Shown piece after piece: positions 1-11,955 of a DNA stretch of 64,000 bases. This DNA comes from Smallanthus sonchifolius (taxonomy: Eukaryota; Streptophyta; Magnoliopsida; Asterales; Asteraceae). The notes beneath the pieces were generated by a model, which saw nothing but the letters and a program-made list of their open reading frames with translations, had not been told where the DNA came from and made no database searches. Every line of letters starts with the position of its first letter. The first letter of the stretch is position 1. The DNA is taken from NCBI GenBank assembly GCA_023525975.1, contig CM042020.1, positions 111,213,207 to 111,277,206 of the forward strand, given 5' to 3'. The position numbers and the translations under genes are program-made.

Positions 1-2186
1 AAGCCCCCTATAAATACCCACGTCGATTCCTAAACGGAACAACCACAAAAAAAAAATTACGTTTTTTTTTTCTTCTGCTCCTGTTCCGGCGACGCAAGCA
101 CCCTCCCGACGCAAATCGTTCACGAAATTGGTTCTAATCCGTGTGGCTTTCGATTCCATGTATCATCCGCCCTCCATCGCATTGTCCTTTGAATTATAGC
201 TGGTTCAAAATCGAATTTTAGGTTACGCATGAACTAAGCTTCTGTTTGGGAGGAAGATGGTGAACTGGAACTTTTGGTTAATAAGTTGATTTCTGAATTC
301 TTAAACAAACTACCACCTTAGCCTAGTGGTTAAAACTCAGAAGCAACAAAACATAGGTCATGGGTTCTAAAGCCATTGACTGTTTTCTTTTTTCTTTATT
401 TTCTGATTTACTATTTTACTGTGCACACACATATATCCATAAATACATATATTATTATGTTTTTGAGCAAATAAATGTGATTAACAAATCCTTTTTTTAG
501 AATTTCCAATTCACTAAGATGTTACATATATTGTTTTATTTTAGTAAAAATAAATTATGTATCATTTAAATAACATAAGGGAATTATGTAACATTTTCGT
601 GAGGAATCATGTATTCATTTAAAAATTTAAAGTTATTTTTATTTAAAACTAATAACGTTAGTTAAATGAGAAACTATATATATATATTTAAGTATTGTTT
701 ATAAAAGATTTCGCGAGAAACCGTTTAAAGTTATGTTTTTATTTAAAACTAATAACGTTATTTAAACTAGAAATTATTTATATATTACTAAACATTATTT
801 AAAGATTTCGTTTTCTTCTTTAAAACACAAGAATTATAAAATATATTTTATAAATCCTTAGAACTTGTTAAAACACTTTACTTTTAAAACTGTATACTTC
901 TTAATTCTTTCTTACTTTTAGAATTATATTTTTATTATAACTCTTTAATTCCTAATAAAACCCTCTAATATTTAACTCATCTATTTTCAATCCTTATTAA
1001 ATGCACAATTGCATTTTAGCCCCTATACTTCCTAAACTTACCAGACGTGTCTTAAACTAGGTTAAACTATACGAATTGAGTAACTTTCAAACTGGTATGT
1101 AGCTATCTGGCAAACAGTAAGGTTTTGGCTAAGAAAGACGGGGTTCTGATCCGGCCAACTCTTTCCTGGGAACTTTTCTGTTGGAGGTACTATTCTGGTA
1201 CGATAACCACTCTAGTATACGACAACCACTTTCCTCTATTTACAAAACAACCCCTCATCTTTCCACAATTCTGTAAACTAACTCAAACTCGAACTTATTT
1301 AGGGAATTTTTAAGGCATCTCTTAAACCAAGTTACTTCAGCAATCAAGATCAATCCCACCTGCTGCAAGGTGAGTTCATAGCCCCTCTTTTATTTCTACT
1401 TTGGGGTGGAAAACATGCTCATATATCAAAACAGAAATCATGTTCTAGAGTCTAAACTATTCTTTTGCATTTAATAACAAAATTTCTAATTCTAGTAAAA
1501 CTAAACTGGTTTATACATGTTGCTATACTATGTCACTTTTCATTACAAAGTCTCTCTTATTTCTAAAACATACACAACCATTAACTTCGGGGAAGCCACG
1601 GGAGTACGTAAATAGATCTATTGGCCTGACTAGCCCATTCAGTTCTCGGGTTGATGCATGCCAATCAATTCCGAGCGTCCTTCAAGTTGTGGATTCTGAT
1701 CAACTTGGAAGGAGCTGGGTGTTAAGAAACTGCATTCTTGACACTTACACTTAGTCTAACACCCTGACAAGGTGTTTGACGGGAGAGCTATCGATCACTA
1801 GGGTTGGTTGTGGACTCATGTATAAAAGTTTAGTTACTTGGAATTGTGAAACTTGTTTATGACTTGCATCATGTTATCTATTACTATGTATCTATCTAAA
1901 CTTATGTTCTCACCAACTTTTTAGTTGACATATTTTAGCATGTTTTTCAGGTGAAGCTAACTAGGATGTTGACAAGCTCATGATAGGATCAAGGACTATG
2001 CTTTAGTGGACTTAGCTAGAATTAACAAAAAGAAGAATTATTTGTTCTGTTTGTTTTATTTGGTTTATTTGTTCTGAAATACTGATGTAATAACTATTTG
2101 GTTTTAATAGTAAATTTCTTTTGATCATGTGTAATGATTCAATTTCGTCGCCCCCCTCGTGTTTCCGCCTTGGCGGGGGTGTGACA
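1..2186 (+). mobile_element. 3' part of a long LTR (solo-LTR type), left end outside window
   Basis: The stretch ends in GGCGGGGGTGTGACA at 2172-2186, the same terminus as the other LTR-like elements in this window. Near its left edge is a TATA-like CTATAAATAC (about 9-18), which suggests the promoter/R region of an LTR lies at the edge. At 1366-1430 it carries the AAGGTGAGTTCATAGCCCC motif and at 1905-1953 the CTCACCAACTTTTTAGTTGAC...TTTTTCAGGTGA motif, both shared with the LTRs at 48756-50473 (reverse) and 59196-61856. No gag or pol coding sequence is visible. The left border and TSD cannot be checked. Confidence 0.7.
300..405 (+). repeat. tRNA-promoter-like (SINE-like) segment inside the LTR
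   Basis: TAGCCTAGTGGTTAA resembles a pol III A box and GGGTTCTAAAGCC about 45 bases later resembles a B box. The spacing fits a tRNA-derived SINE head, but no clear end or flanking repeat was found, so it may be only a chance or decayed piece. Confidence 0.3.
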
Positions 2187-2798
2187 TTTCCTGTCATCAA
2201 ATTTTAATTAGCTTATAAAAAGATGTTATAAAAGCAACCCTTCTTCTATAATATACTAATATTTTATCTTTAATTCTAATATAAACAACTATGACTATGA
2301 CCCCTGATTAATTTAATCGTGATTTTAGTCTGTTCACAGGCCGGCAATCCTTATAATTTGTAAATTTGTCTTCAGTTGTCCTCTTACCAGTTTTTTATTC
2401 AAAAGTTGAGTTTGGAGTTTGGACCAAAAGTGCAAAAAGAAATTCTCAATGGGCTGAACCTGCAAGTTAGTGAATAGTGTAGGGGTGAAATTTTGAGGTA
2501 ATCAAAAGAAACATGATTCATATAAAGAATACAGTCAAGATTAAAATGAACATTTCACACTCAGCTTCCATTTCAATGGCTCCCTATTAGCCACTTGCTG
2601 TTGAAAATGACTGAATTATTAAAGGAAAAAAATGATGATGATGTAAACTTGACCAAGTCAAACACTAATTTTTCTGAGTTTGTAGGCCTTTTTTTGGGTT
2701 CACACATTTGTACATTGTGCATTAAACATTAGACTTCTGATACACAATATGTATGTGTATATATAGATGAAGAATAGCATGTCATATGTATGCTGATT
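2187..2798 (+). promoter_or_regulatory. Upstream region of the LRR-malectin gene
   Basis: Non-coding AT-rich DNA between the LTR end and the start codon at 2799. A TATA-like TGTATATATAGATG stretch at about 2755-2768 lies about 35 bases before the ATG. No other gene or repeat was recognised here. Confidence 0.35.
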
Positions 2799-5700
2799 AT
2801 GGGGATTCTGAGCTTCTGTTTCTTGGTTTTCTGCATACATGAACTAGTTTCTGCTCAAATAACCACCGAACCGAGTGAAGGTCTGTGTGTGAAGTTTTTG
2901 GTTGGTAATATTGATTGGGCAAAATTTTTGATCTAATTTTTTGTGTCCTGATCATAGTGGCTGCTATCAACAAGCTGATAGATTACTGGGGTTTGAAGTC
3001 AAAGCTGAATTTGACCACTGACCCGTGCACCCCGGGGGCATCATGGGCTGCAGAGACTGCAAACCCGCGAGTCGCTTGTGATTGTGCTGCCAACATCTGC
3101 CACATAACTCACTTGTCAGTTTTTTTCACTTTGCAACTTATATAGAAAGATTGAGAATTTGAGATTATTTATTTATCTGTTTAATTATTTTTTGCAGAAA
3201 GATATATGCTTTGGACATTTCTGGTGAACTCCCACGAGAACTTTTTCAACTGACTGAGCTTATGGACTTGTGAGAGACTAATACTTATCTTAAATTCTTA
3301 AGATAAAACAAAGTGATTTAAGTATTTACTCGTGTTACACATTTCACGCCGTCGTTGTTTAATGTAGTTATCAATTGTTGTCATGAAAACCTTAGAATTC
3401 ATAACATTTCAAACTCGAAAATGAGTTTATTTGACCTCAAAAGCTGGACCATATGTAACGCGATTCATTTTAACTTTAACTGGGTGCAGGAACCTCGGGC
3501 AGAACATACTAAGTGGCTCTATCCCTCCAGAAATAGGAAACTTACTCAAAATGCAATATTTGTTAGTTATTCAAATCCTATCTTAACTTTATACTAGTTC
3601 TAAATTAAGCTTTTAACTTAACGTGAGTTTTCCGCTAATGGGTTTTCACGGTTACAAAAAAAATGTCATTTTTCAGGAGTCTTGGCATTAACAATTTTAG
3701 TGGTCTCGTGCCAGTGGCGTTTGGCAATCTTACCAAGTTGAAATCCTTGTTAGTAAAAAAAAAACTTTTTATTTTCGGCGCATTATATCATGTATATTTA
3801 TTTTATCATATTTTCTTTAAGATTACTTTTCAATGTACTGATGAATTTTTACTATCATTCAGAAGCTTCAGTTCAAACGATTTTAATGGACCCTTGCCTG
3901 TTGACTTAGGAAAGTTGACTTCTTTAGAGCAACTGTAAGTGTATCTTGTGATCTACATACATCAATTCTTCATCTCAAGTGATAAATCCGTTAATTCGTA
4001 TATTCATTTTATTTGTTGTTGGTCAATTAGGTACATAGACAGCAGTGGAGTCAGCGGGCCGATCCCTCAAGAATTATCAAACTTGAAATCCCTTCACACT
4101 GTGTAATTTAATGATTCCATAAAATGTTTTGATCTTTTTAGTAAAAACATGTGTTTTTTTTAACAATTTTTGTTGCAATAGGTGGGCATCAGCCAACGGT
4201 TTTACTGGAAAGCTTCCAGAGTTTTTTGGAACTTTTACAAATCTAACAACACTGTAAGCATGATTATTATTTATTTCTATTGATTACAAAATCTCAGTTT
4301 CATGGTAATGGATTTTTGTTAGTGTTCTTCAGGAGACTTGAAGGAACAGCTCTTGAAGGCCCGATTCCCAGCAGTTATGCTGCTTTGACTAAACTAGAGG
4401 ACCTGTAGGATCATTCACTAATTTTGTAAAACTAATAAATATTTTAAGGACTGCTCATATGTTAACTAATCCAATCTATTTATTCATTTCTTTTTCCATG
4501 TAGACGAATTGGTGATCTGAGTGGTGAAGATTCAACCCTTGATTTCTTGGTTAACTTGACAAGCCTCGCGATTCTGTATGGTTTTACATCTTCCTAAGTT
4601 ATCGAGTTATTCATTCTTTTTTCATTTGATTTGTTGCACTTCTTTGCAAGAACAATGGTTAGTTACTTATGAAAAGCTAAGTACAATGATTTAAGCCGAT
4701 AACTACTAAATTAGTGAAAGTTTAAGGAATATTTGATGTAACACAAGTATTGTCTGTAGTTCCTTGAGAAGCGCCCAAGTAACTGGTGAAATTCCGTCAC
4801 AAATTGGCACATTTCCTAATTTACAATCCCTGTAAGTTCCCTTACATACATACTATGTTCTATTTGCACTAGAGGTGGCAAGATTGACTGGTTGGGTAAC
4901 TGGTCAATATAGGTTTGGGTAGGACAAAGGCCAATTTTAGCATGGGTCGGATTGGGTTGACCCACAAACACTTTTTTGTTAAATTTTTATTTTTTGGTAA
5001 CTAATTAACAGTAACACATTAATTATGTTTAAATAAACAATATTACTACTACAAAAACCTAAATTTGAATAAAACAATTTAAGAGGTTGAATGCGTTTAA
5101 ATTTGTCTTTGAGCATGACTTTCAACCCGTTTAAGTGTTTGACCCATTCAGCATGTTCCCCTTTACCTATTTTTTTTTATTTGACCCGTTTGAGAAAAGA
5201 ACATGCAAATGTCATGCATGTGGTAGATCTTAATCTGGTCTCATGTTCTTGATTTTGAAAACATATTGAAGGGACTTGAGCTTCAACAAATTAACAGGCA
5301 GCATACCGAACACTTTCGAAGACTCGCAATCGTTGCATTTCTTGTAAGTCTATCAATCTTTTTCACATTAAAACATCTCACATCTTCAACTGAAACACTA
5401 ATTTATAATTCTATGAGTGTTCAGGTATCTTGGAAGCAATATGTTAAACGGGGAGATCCCATCAAATATCATAACTCCAGAACTCCGCGCATTGTAAGCT
5501 CTCATATCATATTTCAGTTACCTTTTCTTTTTCTTACATTTCTGTTTTTCAATGATCTTGCAACAGAGATATATCATTTAACTCCATCACAGGGAATTTG
5601 CCTGCTAATTTTGCCAAAATTGGACAGTCATTGTGAGTTGAACAACATTTTACTCATTTGAATATTTCAAAATTTGTAAAAACATAAATATATAGCGTTT

Positions 5701-8158
5701 TTTACAGGAATGTTTTAGGAACTTTGGTGAATGGTGATGGCTTACTAGATGGGTAAATCTCCTTTTATTATAAAACTTCATGGTGTTCTTACATTTTCTT
5801 TGACTTTTTCTTGGATATTTTTTTGCCAAAAGCCTAATTTTTTAATTAAAACCGATGCAGGAAGGCGTCTGAGATCTCACGTTGCCTTATAAGTGATAAC
5901 AAGTGCACAGAAAAGTTTCCAGTCAGTAAGTTCTATTGAACATAATTCTTCAATCATTCATATTGAATAGTTTGACTTCCGAGGTCAAATGGTACAAGTT
6001 TTATGGTCAAATTTGATAGACATGTTGCTATAGCTTTGATACTTTCACTTTCCCACATGTATTATTTTGTTATAAATTTTAATTTAATTATCCAAACATT
6101 AAACTTTGAAGAACTCATGTCAATTTTCAAGTTGAAAATCATCATGTTTGACTTCAAGAATTTGGCTTTACTATGTAGATTCTTTTGCTGTCAAATGTGG
6201 TGGCTCACAACAAATATCTTCAAACGGTGTTAGATTCGATGATGATTCAGAAACTCTAGGGGCTTCATCAATCTACACAAGTTCTAATAATAATTGGGCA
6301 GTAAGCAACACGGGTAGTTTCATATCCAACCCGAATGGGCCTCAATATACAACACATACTGCTTCTCAAATCACAGGTACTTTCGACTCTGAGTTATATA
6401 AAACAGCAAGAGTCTCACCAAACTCGTTAAGGTATTACGGTCTGGGCTTGAGAAATGGAAGATATAATGTTGAACTTCATTTTTCTGAAATACAAATGGA
6501 TGATTCCGAGTCATGGAAAGGCCTCGGAAAACGCTTATTCGACATTTATATCCAGGTACATGTTCTACGCCATAGTCTAGCAGTGGCATAATGGGCGGGT
6601 CAAAAGTCAAAACACGCTTTGGTCAAAACAAGTATTTTTTGTAAGGGTCAAAATAGGTCAGGTTGGCTCGAAACACATTTTGTACAAATTTCTTATAATA
6701 AGTCAGTGAGTCAAATATAATTACAAAAATATGTAGAATTACATTAATAATAAAAAAATTAGAAAATGGTTTATGAGGTTTTATGCATTAAAAATACAAT
6801 TTTGGAGACGTCTGACCCGTTTGACTTGTTTTCTTATAAGCAAATTCGTAACATAACGCGAATGCACCTAAACGTGTCTTGACTTTGCCACTCTACTATG
6901 AGCAGAAAATATTTCCTTCTTTGACGGGTAAGATACGGGCTGCTGGTGGGTGATCATATCTGTTATTTTATTTACTTGCATGTTTGATTTTTGTTAAAAA
7001 TGGGATGGGTCAATTTGAAAAGGGTGAAAGAGTTGTTCAAGATTTCAACATAAAGAAAGAAGCACACGGGTCGAAAAGAGCTTTAGTGAAATCGTTTGAA
7101 GCCAATGTAACAAACACGAACATCGACATTCATTTTAAGTGGGCTGGGAAAGGAACTTGTTGCATTCCGTTTCAAAGTACATTCGGCCCGTTGGTCTCAG
7201 CTATACATGTTTCTCAAGGTAGCTTCCCCCTTCAACATTTTCACTAATTGTTCAAATTGAAAGAGCCAACTGAGACCTGTCAATTCGGGTTAGTTAATGG
7301 TCGAAATAATATTTGTCTTGCTAATCGTTAAACAAAAAATTACAAATGTTAGAAAAAAGTGTTTTGGGTCAACCAAACCCGTTTTGACACGCCTAAAAGT
7401 TACTTGTTTTGAATACACCCGCCTGACCCGTCTAATTTTCTGCCTCCAGTTCCAACCATTGTTTCATATAAGTTTTCCTTACATTACAGGGAATATTCTA
7501 CGATAATAACAGTTTCTTCAGTGTTCCACTAAAGTTACTCATATTTTTTTAACAACAAAAACCACTCAAGTTTCAATATTGTTCCATTGTTGTGAATTCT
7601 TTTTATAAATGTTATTTTTTTTAATTAAGCGGCCTAACTTGAATATATATGAAACTTGGTTACTATTTATTGATTATTTTTTCAAGAGGTAATTGTGAAG
7701 AACAACATTTCACTAAATAATAACCACGTTTCATAATTATTACATTTGAGTCAACTTGAAAAAACAATCATCATATAGTAATCAAGTTTCATAAATATTC
7801 CATTTAAGTCACTTAGTTTTAAAAATTTATAAAAAAACTTCATAACAACAGAACAATAAATGAAACTACAATGGTTTTTATAGTTAAAAAAACATGAGTG
7901 ACTTCACTGGAACAATATAGTAACTTTATTTCATGATTTTACTACAATATACTCTTGTTTTATTTGCTAGTGTCTAACGTTTCGGGCTCATCCAACGATA
8001 ACAAGAAGCAAGTCGGAAGAATTGTCGGGATAACACTTGGAGTTGTCGCGGGGATGCTTATTACAGCATCTGTTTTTTACTTATGGTGGGTAAAGAAGAC
8101 ACCGGAACATATGCGTGTTAGTACAGACTCTCCCAAGAAAAACCTAACTTCTGTTTAG
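2799..8158 (+). CDS. LRR-malectin receptor-like protein without a kinase domain
   Basis: Nineteen exons can be joined in frame to 654 codons: 2799-2880, 2958-3114, 3198-3269, 3490-3561, 3677-3748, 3863-3934, 4031-4102, 4182-4253, 4333-4404, 4504-4575, 4760-4831, 5272-5343, 5425-5493, 5567-5632, 5708-5752, 5861-5925, 6179-6555, 7023-7218, 7971-8158. All introns are GT-AG and all phases agree. Residues 1-20 are a signal peptide (MGILSFCFLVFCIHELVSAQ). A Cys-containing N-terminal cap is followed by about 12 LRRs, ten of them on exactly 72-bp exons with phase-2 ends (about 80-365), then a malectin-like domain (about 403-592) and one membrane segment (about 609-633). This is the ectodomain layout of the LRR-VIII-2 receptor kinases (At1g53430/At1g56140 group). 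The chain stops after a 22-residue basic tail, and no kinase exons follow before 15 kb. A 3'UTR-like stretch follows to about 8280. It is either a true receptor-like protein or a 3'-truncated kinase gene. Because every exon is open, I lean to an expressed protein. Confidence 0.85.
4866..5200. repeat. MITE-like insertion in an intron of the LRR gene
   Basis: The intron between 4831 and 5272 is enlarged by a segment that begins AGAGGTGGCAAGATTGAC and has GGGTTGACCCA and TTGACCCGTTTGAG near its ends. These words are typical of short hAT-derived repeats and recur at 6585-6900, 7266-7450, 13800-13960 and 38670-38790. I could not prove a TSD. Confidence 0.4.
6585..6900. repeat. MITE-like insertion with TAGCAGTGGCA / TGCCACTCTA ends
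   Basis: It sits in the intron between 6555 and 7023. The left end TAGCAGTGGCATAATGGGCG and the right end CTTGACTTTGCCACTCTA are imperfect inverted copies, with GGGTCAAAA / TGACCCGTTTGAC motifs inside. This looks like a short non-autonomous hAT-type element. The flanking 8-mers do not match, so the boundaries are approximate. Confidence 0.5.
7523..7915. repeat. Foldback MITE in the last intron of the LRR gene
   Basis: The first and last about 90 bases are inverted copies of each other: GTTCCACTAAAGTTACTCAT at the left answers ATGAGTGACTTCACTGGAAC at the right, and the A-rich inner parts also pair. An inner stem (about 7640-7810, AACTTGGTTACT / GTAATCAAGTTTC) extends the palindrome. TSD not determined. 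Confidence 0.6.
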
Positions 8159-8653
8159 GTAGTTTTTGTAAACCTTAAACTACCAAAACATGCTGTCCAG
8201 TTTGTCTTTTGTTGTAATGTTGTGAACTTGTGTGTAATATGTCTATTAAGAAAGTCATATTAATAATGAATTAAAAATAAATACCAGAACTTCTGACACG
8301 ATACGAAAACATGGCATGAACCCAACACGACTGGATTTAGTATCTTGATTTGTTTTCTAAGTTTAGTCATAGGGATTTTAATGCTTTCCTACTCTTTTAT
8401 CTGATGCTACTAATTTTTATCTATTATTTGTTATGATAATGGCTTTTCATGTGATGTTTCTGATTTTCTGAGTCGAGGGTCTTTCTGGGAGCAGCCTCTT
8501 TATCACTCGAGTTAGAGGTAAGCCTTGTCCTCAGCTTACCCTCCCATACCCTACTGTTGGAGTGTGATTTTACTGGGTATGTTTATTTGTTTTTTTTTCT
8601 AACTTGTACTTGCATAATTAACCCATTCACTTTGAGATTCTAATTTCTAATTA
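8159..8653 (+). other. 3' flank of the LRR gene with a SINE-like piece at about 8470-8580
   Basis: The first 120 bases look like a 3'UTR with AATAATGAATTAAAAATAAA. At 8470-8580, GAGTCGAGGGTCTTTCTGG, then a CTTACCCTCCCATACCC stretch and a TTTTACTGGGTATG tail, resemble the 3' half of widespread Au/TS-like plant SINEs. The head with A/B boxes is missing. Confidence 0.45.
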
Positions 8654-8662
8654 TAACTCTTA

Positions 8663-9166
8663 AAGTTAATTGCATAAATGGCCTCTGTGGTTTGATCAAA
8701 TTACATGTTTGATCCTCAGGTTTTAAAAATTGCAAACTTAGCTCAAACATTTGAAACTTGTTGCGTCTTTAGCCCCTGGTATTAACACCACTTAGTTTTT
8801 AACGGGAAATTAACCCATGTGCTATCCACGTGACTTACGATTGCAAACTTAATCTTAAAAATGAGTAATATCAGTAAAAATTAGAAAAAATAAATAAAAA
8901 ATTAGTGATTTTTATTAATTTTTACGAACTTTTACTGATTTTTACCCAAAAAAAAATTTTTTAATTGTTTTTACTTATTTTAACTCATTTTTAAGATTAA
9001 GTTTGCAATCGTAAGTCACGTGGATAGCACATGGGTTAACTTTCCGTTAAAAACTAACTGGTGTTAACATCATGGGCTAAGTTTGGGCTAAGTTTACAAT
9101 TTTTAAAACGTGGCGGCCAAACATACAATTTGATCAAACCATAGGGGTCATTTATGCAAATAACTC
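8663..9166. mobile_element. MULE-type foldback element, 9-bp TSD
   Basis: Both sides carry the 9-bp direct repeat TAACTCTTA (8654-8662 and 9167-9175). The ends AAGTTAATTGCATAAATGG and the inverse of CATTTATGCAAATAACTC form terminal inverted repeats, and the arms pair for about 200 bases (for example ATCCACGTGACTTACGATTG against CAATCGTAAGTCACGTGGAT) around an AT-rich centre. It is 504 bp with no coding capacity. A 9-bp TSD with long arms is typical of Mutator-like non-autonomous elements. Confidence 0.85.
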
Positions 9167-9250
9167 TAACTCTTATATGAGGAAGGCCACTGAATAGTGT
9201 CACTATTATCCCTTATGCGGAAGTGACACGTGTAATTTAAAAAAAATTAT

Positions 9251-9832
9251 ATTTTCACCCCTTGTACTATATATAATAAACGCTTTTAACCCGCTTAATT
9301 TTCTAATAATTTCTTTTATATGTAATAACTTTCGTTTGTTAACTTTTTTTATAAAGGAAAGCGCGCCTTTCTTTAGTTTTTTTTAGCGTTCCGGTATAAA
9401 TTTTATTGAAAACGGATTTGTATTCAAATTCGAGTATTTTTTTTTTGTATCGTACGCGAGTCTACGTATGTTTTAGCCCCGCAAACGAGCCGAACCGATA
9501 ACGACCATGTCATTGCCGCGTAGCGAGGGGGAATCATTTTAGCCCCTCATACTATATATAATATGCGCTTTTAGCCCATTTAGTTTTCTATAAATTTCGT
9601 TTTTCTGTGATAACTTTCATTAGTTAACTTTTTTTAAAAACATAATGCCCGGTTTTCTTTAGTTTTTTTTGTCAACATTCAGATATAAGTTTTATTAAAA
9701 ACGGAATTGTATTCAAATTCGAGTTATTTTTTTGGTATCTTACGCTATAGCGAGTTTGCGTTTCGACATAAGTTTTATCCATGTAAACAAGCCGAACTGA
9801 TAACGACCATCCTCCTGCATCGTAGCGCGGGC
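9251..9832 (+). repeat. Two tandem copies of a diverged ~290-bp repeat
   Basis: Copy 1 (9251-9531) and copy 2 (9536-9832) share the order ACTATATATAATA, CGCTTTTA(A/G)CCC, TTCTTTAGTTTTTTTT, TATTCAAATTCGAGT, GATAACGACCAT and a final GTAGCG(A/C)GGG. Copy 2 is followed by GCGAAAAAAGAATCTAGT, which resembles a Helitron 3' end (CTAG at 9856-9859 region, next base T), so the pair may be the tail of a decayed Helitron. No coding sequence. Confidence 0.55.
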
Positions 9833-10057
9833 GAAAAAAGAATCTAGTTATAATAACAGCATAGAATATTTAATTTTACAAAATATATCTATTCAAATAA
9901 CATGAGGAAACATGGGTTGAAGTAAATGTTAAATTATTATTTTAGATGTAATAATCGCGGTTCGTTTTTTACTTTGCTAATATAGTATTAGCACGTGTTT
10001 AGGCATCTCGAATGTGTAGATTAAAACGACTCTAAATTCAGTCTTATTTATATCATA

Positions 10058-10890
10058 CTAGGTTAGAAACCTATTACACGGATTGAATAAATACAATGTT
10101 ATATACTTAGTAATAAAGATTTACATATTACATAGTTTTTTAATACAAATTCTAGAAACGTTATATAATTATTTTTTAAAAATGTTTTATAAAAAGAATG
10201 AAAGAAATGTACAATTTATAAAAATGTTTTATGAACAAAAGTATTTTTTTAAACTAAATTTTTTTTTATAAAAATAATTATAGAATTCATTATTATGTAA
10301 TAGGAGTGAAAGACGGGAAACAAAAAATTATAAAAACAATTAAGGAAATTTGTATAATTAATAGGAGAGAGAGACGGGAAAAAAATTGTTGAGAATGCAT
10401 AGAAGAGTGACAAGTGTCATATCAAAACTTTTATCTATACTATATAATAAATAAAGGTTTTTCCATGCCACGTGTCGTCTCCACATTCACTTTCATCATT
10501 TTTTTCCCGTTTCTCTCTCTTATTAAATACACATCTATCTTTTAATAATAATATATTTTTTAAGAAAATATTAATTATACTAATAAAACACATTTATTTT
10601 AAATTGTCACTTATTATAAGAAACTTTAAAACCTAATTATATAACTTTTATTTTCAATCAAATAGTAAATGAAAGTTAAAATATATTAAATAGTAATTAA
10701 CATATTTTTGAAACCCAATTATATATTAATTTTTACATATTTTGAATTTTGTTTTCTATTCTTAGTATATGTAATATATTTTTACATCTATAAAATATAT
10801 ATACATAAAGATTTAAAAATTTTATGTATTAATATTATTCATCCCGTGTATAATACACGGGTTCGAAACTAGTTTATTATATAGTATAGA
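10058..10890 (-). mobile_element. Helitron (non-autonomous), interrupted by a second Helitron
   Basis: On the minus strand it starts TCTATACTATATAATAAA (10890-10873), preceded by A, and ends in CTAG (10061-10058), followed by T, as expected for insertion between A and T. Near the 3' end is a CCGTGTAATAGG stretch like the hairpin of related copies. After the first 18 bases it is broken by the element at 10434-10872, and the sequence resumes at 10433 exactly where the family consensus continues. Native length is about 394 bp. No coding sequence. Confidence 0.75.
10434..10872 (+). mobile_element. Helitron (non-autonomous) inserted into another Helitron
   Basis: The 5' end is TCTATACTATATAATAAA and the 3' end carries a hairpin CCCGTGTA-TAA-TACACGGG followed by TTCGAAACTAG. 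The host bases are A on the left and T on the right. The length is 439 bp with no ORF. A TTTTTTTCCCGTTTCTCTC stretch near 10500 is shared with the minus-strand copies at 10058, 24613 and 57787, which defines one family in this window. Confidence 0.85.
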
Positions 10891-11652
10891 TTTTGTATAA
10901 AATAATAGTACACCCTTAATTTAATAGCATATGAAGTGGCATACAAAATTTAATGTTGTTTTAACAAAATTTAGAAACTTAACGTCTATTTCACACAAAC
11001 TTAACTCTATTTAAAACAAACTTAACGGATTTTTAACGAAAACTAGTGTTAGATCCTAGAATTATTACAAAAGAAAATTAAATAAGCCAAACATTTAACT
11101 TTTTAAACTTATACCTCAAAGGTGTGACTTGAGTTCTTAATTAACTCTAGTTATAATATAAAGATTGCATTTTTGTATTTCTGTTAGTTATATGATTTTT
11201 AGACAGTAGTGTGAGAGGAAAAATACTTTTTTTCCTAATAATATAAGTACCTAACCTCAAAGTATTTCATTGTTAATCATCATTGTTATTTCTTAAATAC
11301 TAATTTGCACCCATTTAAATGTAATACCCGTAGGGCAGACAATTCGTGTCGTTTAATTAGTTCGGATGGTAGGGCAAGGCTGCATACATTAGATCGCAAA
11401 TCGATCCGGCTTCTCCCCGGCCCATGTATAAATATGGGAGCTAAGTTAAGTATTGGGTACGTCTGATTAGTTTGGATGGTAAATTCATATATTTGTTTTA
11501 GGTAATTGTGTCAGAAAGTGAGATTCTAGCTCGTGCAAGTTTATTAAATGAGTTAGTCGTGTTAGTCCTATGGCCCAACTAGAATCAAAAGGTATAAATA
11601 GAGAAGGTGAGAGTTGATATGTTTTAAAGATAGGTAATAAATTAAGATATAA
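10891..11652 (+). other. Intergenic DNA with an Au-SINE-like remnant (about 11360-11465)
   Basis: GGTAGGGCAAGGCTGCATAC, then GATCCGGCTTCTCCCCGGCCC and GGGAGCTAAGTTAAGTATTGGG, follow the order of the 3' part of Au-type SINEs. It begins shortly after TGTAATACCCGTAGGG (11323), which could be an unrelated element end. The rest is AT-rich with nothing recognised. Confidence 0.45.
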
Positions 11653-11952
11653 GAGCATTTATAGTAGGTTCTTTATCCTCATCTTTATAATTACTTAAAA
11701 AATCACTACCTTTTCTCTATTATTTTCAATTAAATAATACTTTTTAATACCTTTATCATTACCTTTTCTCTCTCCTTCACTCACAACCACTTTCAAAAAA
11801 TATTAAAAAATTTATAAATGTGAACAGTGTTTTCACAAATATACAAAAAAATTATGCATTTTCTCTCTGCTCCACTCACAACCATTTTAAACCACTACTT
11901 AAAATATACAAAACTCACTCCTAAAAATTTACCAAACCTAGTGTGAATGCTC
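11653..11952. mobile_element. Tourist/PIF-type MITE, TAA TSD
   Basis: Inverted ends GAGCATTTATAGTAGGTT and the inverse of AACCTAGTGTGAATGCTC are flanked by TAA on both sides (11650-11652, 11953-11955). The length is 300 bp, AT-rich and non-coding. Internal CCTTTTCTCTCTCC / TTTTCTCTCTGCTCC stretches are repeated. Confidence 0.75.
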
Positions 11953-11955
11953 TAA

